Assembly (NCBI GenBank): GCA_916610825.1
Contig: OU744451.1
Span: 21,521,849-21,585,848 of the forward strand
DNA: 64,000 bases
Source: Haliclystus octoradiatus
Taxonomy: Eukaryota; Cnidaria; Staurozoa; Stauromedusae; Haliclystidae
Direction of reading: 5' to 3'
A program made the position numbers and the translations under genes. The notes under the pieces were generated by a model. That model ran no database searches and was not told the origin of the DNA. It saw nothing but the letters and a program-made list of their open reading frames with translations. Shown here piece after piece: positions 62,801-64,000 of this stretch (positions are counted from its first letter, which is position 1; each line of letters begins with the position of its first letter).

Positions 62801-63670
62801 ATATTCATTTTATCGAAGATGAGTGGTTGAAGCGTTATCAAGGTATTAAAAAATATAAATATAAAGTTAAACCAAAATGTAGACTGAAAATGATGATAGG
62901 AAGCTAGGTGTAAGGAATTATATTACGGTCTAATCAGTATTATTATTATTTTTCTCTTCGGACCTTTATTGATTTATTGCGCCATGCATTTTGCTGCAAG
63001 TGGCAACATCAATAAATCCATTACAGAGATACTCTATATACAGTGATTTGCCGTATCGACTTAGACTCCACTAAGCATCCATGCTCCAATAATTGGACAC
63101 TATTCGCCCTAACATCTAAATATCGTATTGATAGTTTTATTATTTTACCATAAAATAATAATTAGTATGGTGGCCATATCGAGTATCTCAGTCATTAAAT
63201 ATTCCCTTGAAACATTACACACCACTTTGATTGATCTCTGTAATGGATTTATTGATGTTGCCACTTGCAGCAAAATGCATGGCACAATATATAAATAAAG
63301 TTTGATTATTAAATTTATTAATAATTTAAATTAACTAAAATAATTACCCATCAAGCTGCTTCTGATCATTGTATTATATTCCTCGGTAGCAGCAATACTG
63401 GCCCTTGATGTAATCTCTGATAAATCATTGCAAACACTTTGATTAAATTTTCCAGATTGTACATTACTTTTATACATTCCGTTGCTATTTCCTGGTTGTG
63501 AATATCGACCAACAATATATGAACATAACAAACCACTTGAGCGTTTTCTTGTTGCGATACCAATACCAAGATTTCCTGTGTTCTTCCATACTAATTGGGT
63601 GAATCTTGGTGCACCTTGGTCACCTGATTCCTGATTGAAATAATATCCACGTCGACATAATTCTCTGTAC
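35596..63670 (-). CDS. Gene R: giant multi-CAP-domain secreted protein (5' end off the window)
   Basis: Gene model of 21 exons: 63348-63670, 62193-62427, 60654-61057, 59763-59997, 58024-58529, 56810-57059, 54767-55392, 53109-53346, 51061-51887, 50424-50661, 47613-48067, 46434-46680, 44881-45344, 44125-44371, 43185-43660, 42432-42563, 39914-40151, 38213-38580, 37549-37695, 36707-36926, 35596-35890. The visible exons sum to 7,171 nt: one base completing a split Trp codon, then 2,390 codons including TAA. A exons are 3n+1 long, B exons 3n+2 and linkers 3n, so the whole chain stays in frame. It encodes half plus nine full CAP domains joined by polar tails. Paired Cys after the G-E-N motif and in Y-x-E-x-C suggest an extracellular protein. 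CAP proteins bind sterols or lipids or act as extracellular effectors; the role here is unknown. The transcript could instead be divided into several genes, but no internal signal-peptide exon or stop is seen before 35596. Confidence 0.75.
36707..36926 (-). CDS. Gene R exon A10: N-terminal half of the last CAP domain
   Basis: GT-TTT-GCT after the acceptor: F-A-E-L-G-L-K-V-H-N-K-F-R-S-I-H and D-G-E-N-I-L-S-E-C, ending TG|GTGAGC. 220 nt, the same as the gene M counterpart 24814-25033 and about 70% alike by eye. It has no ATG, so it is visible only as an internal exon. Confidence 0.84.
37549..37695 (-). CDS. Gene R linker exon L2
   Basis: 147 nt, phase 1-1. Acceptor CCGCAG|AT, donor GAT G|GTGAGC. 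Encodes D-R-K-L-L-Q-M-E-G-N-A-E-D followed by Asn/Glu/Ser-rich sequence. No domain recognised. It sits between the ninth and last CAP units, the same place linkers take in gene M before its last unit. Confidence 0.6.
38213..38580 (-). CDS. Gene R exon B9: C-terminal half of a CAP domain
   Basis: Translated by hand from G-TAC: Y-K-E-I-C, T-G-H-F-T-Q-L-V-W-D-S-S, T-Y-L-V-A-R-Y-Q-D-A-G-N, then a Ser/Asn-rich tail (S-S-S-S-N-D-D-S-S-N). No stops. Ends N-N-S|G at a GTAAGA donor, phase 1. Partner of 39914-40151. Only its last third lies in an ATG-started frame, so it is easily missed. Confidence 0.82.
38581..39913. other. Gene R intron without recognised features
   Basis: AT-rich intron; no exon, RNA gene or clear repeat found. 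Confidence 0.5.
39914..40151 (-). CDS. Gene R exon A9: N-terminal half of a CAP domain
   Basis: Acceptor CATACAG|AT completes Asp. Encodes A-A-Y-T-G-L-I-A-H-N-R-L-R-K, L-K-H-A and G-A-G-E-N-L-I-Y-G-C, ending TG|GTAAGT. 238 nt, standard length. Confidence 0.83.
41834..41840 (+). promoter_or_regulatory. TATA box upstream of the Q-Q-S repeat ORF
   Basis: TATAAAA, followed about 20-25 bp later by a possible initiator region (TTGCAGCAG) and the ATG at 41893. The spacing suits a short 5' UTR. TATA-like strings are common in AT-rich DNA, so the support is the combination with the ORF and the poly(A) signal. Confidence 0.35.
41893..42027 (+). CDS. Candidate 44-aa Q-Q-S hexapeptide-repeat peptide, intronless, nested in a gene R intron
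   Basis: ATG in a fair Kozak context (TCAAAATGG) opens a 44-codon frame ending TAA. The peptide is M, then seven hexapeptides (A-Q-Q-S-H-M, S-Q-Q-S-N-M, D-Q-Q-F-S-D, T-Q-Q-S-K-T, A-Q-Q-L-S-L, A-Q-Q-S-N-T, V-Q-Q-S-N-A), then A. A TATAAAA lies 59 bp upstream (41834-41840) and an AATAAA 70 bp downstream (42097-42102). The frame is visibly richer in G+C than its surroundings. It is antisense to, and inside, the 40152-42431 intron of gene R. It could instead be an 18-bp minisatellite with a chance frame. No family recognised; too short for routine ORF finding. Confidence 0.4.
   Translation: MAQQSHMSQQSNMDQQFSDTQQSKTAQQLSLAQQSNTVQQSNAA
42097..42102 (+). terminator. Candidate AATAAA poly(A) signal for the Q-Q-S repeat ORF
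   Basis: AATAAA 70 bp after the stop codon of the 41893-42027 frame, followed by T-rich sequence. Compatible with a very compact transcription unit; could be chance in AT-rich DNA. Confidence 0.3.
42432..42563 (-). CDS. Gene R linker exon L1
   Basis: 132 nt, phase 1 at both ends (acceptor TTTTCAG|GA, donor CG|GTAAGA). Encodes an acidic/polar peptide (G-D-E-N-G-S-P-D-S-E-V) with no recognisable domain. It probably extends the tail after CAP unit 8. Being a multiple of three, it could be skipped without breaking the frame. Confidence 0.6.
42624..42849 (-). pseudogene. Dead duplicate of CAP A exon 44125-44371
   Basis: Reads H-N-A-P-L, T-L-V-H-F-K-L-E-D-R-N and G-T-G-E-N-L-V-F-G-C like 44125-44371, and its 3' flank (the ACTAAATATTGATA region) also matches. 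It lacks the first ~15 codons and has no acceptor at the boundary. It would also be out of phase with the next exon, because an A exon ends in phase 2 and the linker starts in phase 1. No B exon follows. Best read as a truncated tandem copy inside an intron. Confidence 0.7.
43185..43660 (-). CDS. Gene R exon B8: C-terminal half of a CAP domain
   Basis: Y-E-E-I-C, T-G-H-F-T-Q-I-V-W-K-N-S (canonical CAP1 motif) and V-Y-I-V-G-R-Y-K-E-R-G-N, followed by about 65 residues of Asn/Asp/Lys-rich tail. Phase-1 donor GTAAGT after F-R. Together with 44125-44371 it makes one of the best-preserved CAP domains here. Confidence 0.84.
44125..44371 (-). CDS. Gene R exon A8: N-terminal half of a CAP domain
   Basis: D-D-A-K-L-G-L-A-A-H-N-K-F-R-K, T-L-V-H-S (CAP His present) and G-T-G-E-N-L-V-F-G-C, ending TG|GTGAGA. 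A degenerate duplicate of this exon and its 3' flank sits at 42624-42849. Confidence 0.83.
44509..44693. mobile_element. Small TA-flanked MITE
   Basis: Ends CAGTTGCACTCGGTTAATAT and inverted CAGTCGAACTTGCTCAATAT, with TA on both sides. The interior repeats the TTAATATCCC word. Tigger/pogo-like non-autonomous element in a gene R intron. Confidence 0.6.
44881..45344 (-). CDS. Gene R exon B7: C-terminal half of a CAP domain
   Basis: Opens with G-TAT GAC GAA ATC TGT (Y-D-E-I-C) and continues with K-H-F-S-Q-I-V-W-K-N-S and V-F-I-V-G-R-Y-Q-A-R-G-N. A tail rich in Asn/Ser/Asp ends T-E-F-S|G at a phase-1 GTATTA donor. I read the part upstream of the internal Met codon directly; it has no stops. Confidence 0.82.
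45492..45660 (+). mobile_element. tRNA-derived SINE, second family (S2)
   Basis: Box-A-like TTGGCGTAGTAGTTAGGG and box-B-like GAGTTCAATCCCTGAC, followed by a body with GAGTTAGGAAGGCTAACC. Related to 49152-49320. Lies in a gene R intron. Confidence 0.5.
46197..46255 (-). mobile_element. S1 SINE fragment
   Basis: TTGTTGATCTCAGG...CTGCAGATCAATTCC...AGATTTCATG is the inverted S1 body, decayed. Confidence 0.5.
46434..46680 (-). CDS. Gene R exon A7: N-terminal half of a CAP domain
   Basis: Acceptor GATAG|AT completes an Asp codon. Encodes A-A-E-L-G-L-A-A-H-N-K-F-R-K-I and G-T-G-E-N-L-V-Y-G-C, ending TG|GTAAGA. 247 nt, sharing a T-H-R-G insertion with exon 44125-44371. An upstream in-frame ATG at 46768 lies in intron sequence. 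Confidence 0.83.
47098..47312 (-). mobile_element. S1 SINE, 5'-truncated, minus strand
   Basis: Begins AAGTAATGTAGACGGAG (inverted 3' end) and follows the S1 body to TCTGGACCAT. The tRNA-like head is absent. The only long S1 copy in minus orientation. Confidence 0.8.
47613..48067 (-). CDS. Gene R exon B6: C-terminal half of a CAP domain
   Basis: Y-E-E-V-C, L-H-F-T-Q-I-V-W-K-K-S, G-R-Y-K-E-H-G-N and V-E-K-G-S-F-T-K-D, then a Lys/Asp/Ser-rich tail of about 50 residues ending S-T-F-S-G at a GTAAGA donor (phase 1). The CAP half is almost the same as that of 51061-51887. Confidence 0.83.
48640..48845. mobile_element. Penelope-like terminal fragments, inverted pair
   Basis: AACAAATGACAGCGATAAAAAAC (48640-48660) and the inverted GTTTTTTATCGCTGTCATTTG (48808-48827) are the same terminal sequence seen in the Penelope-like element at 12060-15290. 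A hammerhead-like core lies between them. No RT sequence is left. Confidence 0.55.
48660..48709 (-). ncRNA. Hammerhead-ribozyme-like motif (Penelope-like)
   Basis: CTGATGA, stem II GCCAT...ATGGC, GAAA, then CG...CG as a two-pair stem III and TG. The conserved core is better than at 15205, but the residue at the cleavage position appears to be G, which hammerheads do not cleave. Stem I is weak. Confidence 0.42.
49152..49320 (+). mobile_element. tRNA-derived SINE, second family (S2)
   Basis: Box-A-like GTGACTAGGGCGTTGG and box-B-like GGGTTCAACCCCTGGCC, then GCGTCAGGAAGGGCATC, resembling 45492-45660. Confidence 0.5.
50424..50661 (-). CDS. Gene R exon A6: N-terminal half of a CAP domain
   Basis: Encodes P-A-D-L-G-L-A-A-H-N-K-F-R-E, L-K-H-S and G-A-G-E-N-L-A-Y-G-C, ending TG|GTAAGA. 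Acceptor TTTCAG|GTCCT, phase 1. It differs from exon 53109-53346 at only a few residues. Confidence 0.85.
51061..51887 (-). CDS. Gene R exon B5: C-terminal CAP half with tandem N/Q/G repeats
   Basis: Y-E-E-V-C, L-H-F-T-Q-I-V-W-K-K-S and V-Y-V-V-G-R-Y-K-E-H-G-N form the CAP half. From about residue 105 the tail is an imperfect ~19-residue repeat containing N-S-Q-N-Q, D-N-A-G-S-N-N-G-G and N-G-Q-N. The exon closes at a phase-1 donor (GCA A|GTACGT), which joins in frame to the next A exon. Its first ~110 codons and its upstream intron are nearly identical to 47613-48067, but the tails differ entirely. Confidence 0.83.
51888..53108. other. Gene R intron without recognised features
   Basis: AT-rich. 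The start matches the intron at 48068. Short open frames at 52030-52275 and 52299-52484 show no similarity or composition suggesting coding. Confidence 0.5.
53109..53346 (-). CDS. Gene R exon A5: N-terminal half of a CAP domain
   Basis: After the AG acceptor, GT completes a Ser codon from the previous exon. The exon encodes P-A-D-S-G-L-A-A-H-N-K-F-R-K, L-K-H-S (first CAP-site His kept) and A-G-E-N-L-A-Y-G-C, ending TG|GTAATT. It is very close to exon 50424-50661, same length 238 nt, which marks a recent unit duplication. Confidence 0.85.
53347..54766. other. Gene R intron without recognised features
   Basis: AT-rich; nothing specific seen. The introns 55393-56809, 61058-62192 and 62428-63347 are similar. 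Confidence 0.45.
54767..55392 (-). CDS. Gene R exon B4: C-terminal CAP half with long acidic Asn/Gln/Ser tail
   Basis: Y-K-E-A-C, R-H-F-A-Q-V-I-W-K-N-S and F-A-A-F-Y-E-P-M-G-N mark the CAP half (about residues 1-85). About 120 residues of Glu/Asn/Gln/Ser/Gly-rich sequence with no hydrophobic core follow, apparently a flexible linker. Phase-1 donor GTAAGT after G-G. The A partner is 56810-57059. A second open frame over the same bases is an overlap artefact. Confidence 0.8.
56810..57059 (-). CDS. Gene R exon A4: N-terminal half of a CAP domain
   Basis: Encodes V-S-D-V-A-K-E-A-L-E-V-H-N-K-L-R-K and V-G-E-N-L-Y-I-N-C, ending TG|GTGTGT. Slightly longer than most A exons (250 nt) because of a Lys/Glu/Gly insertion before G-E-N. 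It holds the same position as 240-468 in gene L but is only weakly similar to it. Confidence 0.78.
57490..57766. mobile_element. Foldback element, family F1 (near-perfect hairpin)
   Basis: CTGGTTTCCC...GCAAATTTACCTGCGTCG pairs with the inverted right end. Inside, GACATTTAATGATC and GACCGGATATCAT appear again in inverted order. Almost the entire 277 bp can fold into one hairpin. No ORF. In a gene R intron. Confidence 0.75.
58024..58529 (-). CDS. Gene R exon B3: divergent C-terminal half of a CAP domain with basic tail
   Basis: Begins with G-TAT (Y-S-E-I-C) and keeps C-T-F-I-V-A-R-Y. The CAP1 motif is degraded to M-K-K-F-S-Q-I-I-S: the active-site His is Lys and the usual Trp is Ser. About 75 residues of Lys/Ser/Asn-rich tail follow to a phase-1 GTTAGT donor. 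The His-to-Lys change is shared with the gene L counterpart 979-1394, so it predates the gene duplication. Confidence 0.78.
58676..58745 (-). mobile_element. LINE/SINE 3' end with AAT tail
   Basis: AATAATAATATAATAATAATACTTTATTTGGTATAGCGC, then a loop and AAATGCGCTTTACAGG: the same AGCGC hairpin plus (ATT)n tail as 20582-20660 and 25205-25264. Confidence 0.5.
59263..59651. mobile_element. hAT-like MITE with perfect 16-bp inverted ends
   Basis: Ends CCCGGGGGGTAACTCC and its exact inverted copy. Flanked by CACTTATC on both sides (59255-59262 and 59652-59659), an exact 8-bp target duplication, the hAT hallmark. Internal GTGCCACTTT and CCATATTCCAGCTGAGAA-like words are shared with 16514-16809. 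Confidence 0.82.
59763..59997 (-). CDS. Gene R exon A3: N-terminal half of a CAP domain
   Basis: A pyrimidine-rich acceptor (TTTCTTTTGACAG) precedes the exon, which encodes G-I-K-A-H-N-K-L-R-T-I-H-N-A-P and E-G-E-N-I-A-Y-S-C and ends TG|GTAAAG. 235 nt, the same as its gene L counterpart 1824-2058. An open frame continues upstream to an ATG at 60106, but that stretch lies in an 88-bp tandem repeat and is intron. Confidence 0.8.
60012..60270. repeat. 88-bp tandem repeat, three copies
   Basis: Units start at 60012, 60100 and 60188 with GATACAAGCTCTATAATTCC and are nearly identical, the last slightly shorter. The array begins 14 bp from the acceptor of the CAP exon 59763-59997. Intronic, non-coding. 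Confidence 0.92.
60654..61057 (-). CDS. Gene R exon B2: C-terminal half of a CAP domain
   Basis: Begins G-TAC after AG and encodes Y-D-E-G-C, K-H-F-T-Q-L-V-W-K-N-S and F-V-V-A-K-Y-K-N-P-G-N, then an acidic/polar tail. Phase-1 donor GTAAGT. The CAP His is kept. It pairs with the A exon at 62193-62427 and is the counterpart of 2628-3007 in gene L, sharing Y-K-N-P-G-N and the adjacent G-Q-F-R-E-N-I-P-R-G. Confidence 0.82.
62193..62427 (-). CDS. Gene R exon A2: N-terminal half of a CAP domain
   Basis: Acceptor is followed by AA completing a Glu codon (phase 1), and the exon ends TG|GTGAGT inside the conserved Trp. It encodes A-L-R-I-H-N-D-F-R-R and V-G-E-N-I-Y-S-E-C. The first His of the CAP site, expected shortly before G-E-N, is not evident. 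Same length (235 nt) as its gene L counterpart 3383-3617. It has no usable ATG near its start, so it is an internal exon. Confidence 0.8.
63348..63670 (-). CDS. Gene R exon B1: C-terminal half of a CAP domain
   Basis: Starts after an AG acceptor with the G that completes the split Trp, then Y-R-E-L-C. It carries P-R-F-T-Q-L-V-W, where the usual active-site His is Arg, and the CAP2-like motif S-Y-I-V-G-R-Y-S-Q-P-G-N. It ends at a phase-1 GTAATT donor. Length (323 nt) and sequence match exon 3939-4261 of gene L. Its A partner must lie beyond the right edge, past the (AAT)n array. Confidence 0.8.
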
Positions 63671-63683
63671 CTTTAACATAAGA

Positions 63684-64000
<317 letters not shown>

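Overview
This is an AT-rich animal (metazoan) nuclear window. Coding sequence is broken into short exons by spliceosomal GT-AG introns, and the spacers are full of SINE, LINE, Penelope-like and foldback elements. Nothing is bacterial: there are no operons, no CRISPR and no phage-type genes. The taxon cannot be fixed by eye; a marine invertebrate (perhaps a tunicate) is a low-confidence guess.

Almost all the coding sequence is on the minus strand and belongs to one family. It is a dense array of CAP-domain (SCP/TAPS, PR-1/GAPR-1-like) half-domain exons. Each CAP domain is split by a phase-2 intron inside one invariant Trp codon (TG|G). An 'A' exon carries the N-terminal half (H-N-K-F-R and G-E-N motifs). 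A 'B' exon carries the C-terminal half (W-Y-x-E-x-C, H-F-T-Q-x-V-W, Y-x-x-x-G-N). All junctions between domains are phase 1, and several symmetric 1-1 exons encode polar linkers. I read splice sites for 34 CAP exons and 7 linker exons. Every exon length fits this scheme, so they chain into three reading frames without a frameshift.

The genes, named here by position, are as follows. Gene R (63670 down to 35596) enters from beyond the right edge. It has one half plus nine full CAP domains, two linker exons and a stop; the visible exons add up to 2,389 codons plus stop. Gene M (34336 to 21989) is complete. It has a signal peptide, a first CAP domain, a run of linker exons, a last CAP domain and a stop, about 734 codons. 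Gene L (17832 to 240) has a signal peptide, five full CAP domains and a sixth A exon, and runs off the left edge. Gene R from its first visible exon onward matches gene L unit by unit from L-B3 onward. Gene M resembles a short form holding only the first and last units.

The 8.6-kb first intron of gene L and the spacers hold transposons: a short LTR element (10186-11446), a head-to-head pair of Penelope-like fragments with GIY-YIG ends and hammerhead-like motifs (12060-15290) split by a nested MITE with a 7-bp target duplication, LINE remnants, copies of a ~365-bp tRNA-derived SINE, hAT-like and foldback MITEs, and very long (ATT)n arrays. A compact plus-strand candidate gene at 41834-42102 lies inside a gene R intron. 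It has a TATA box, a 44-codon ORF of Q-Q-S hexapeptide repeats and an AATAAA signal.
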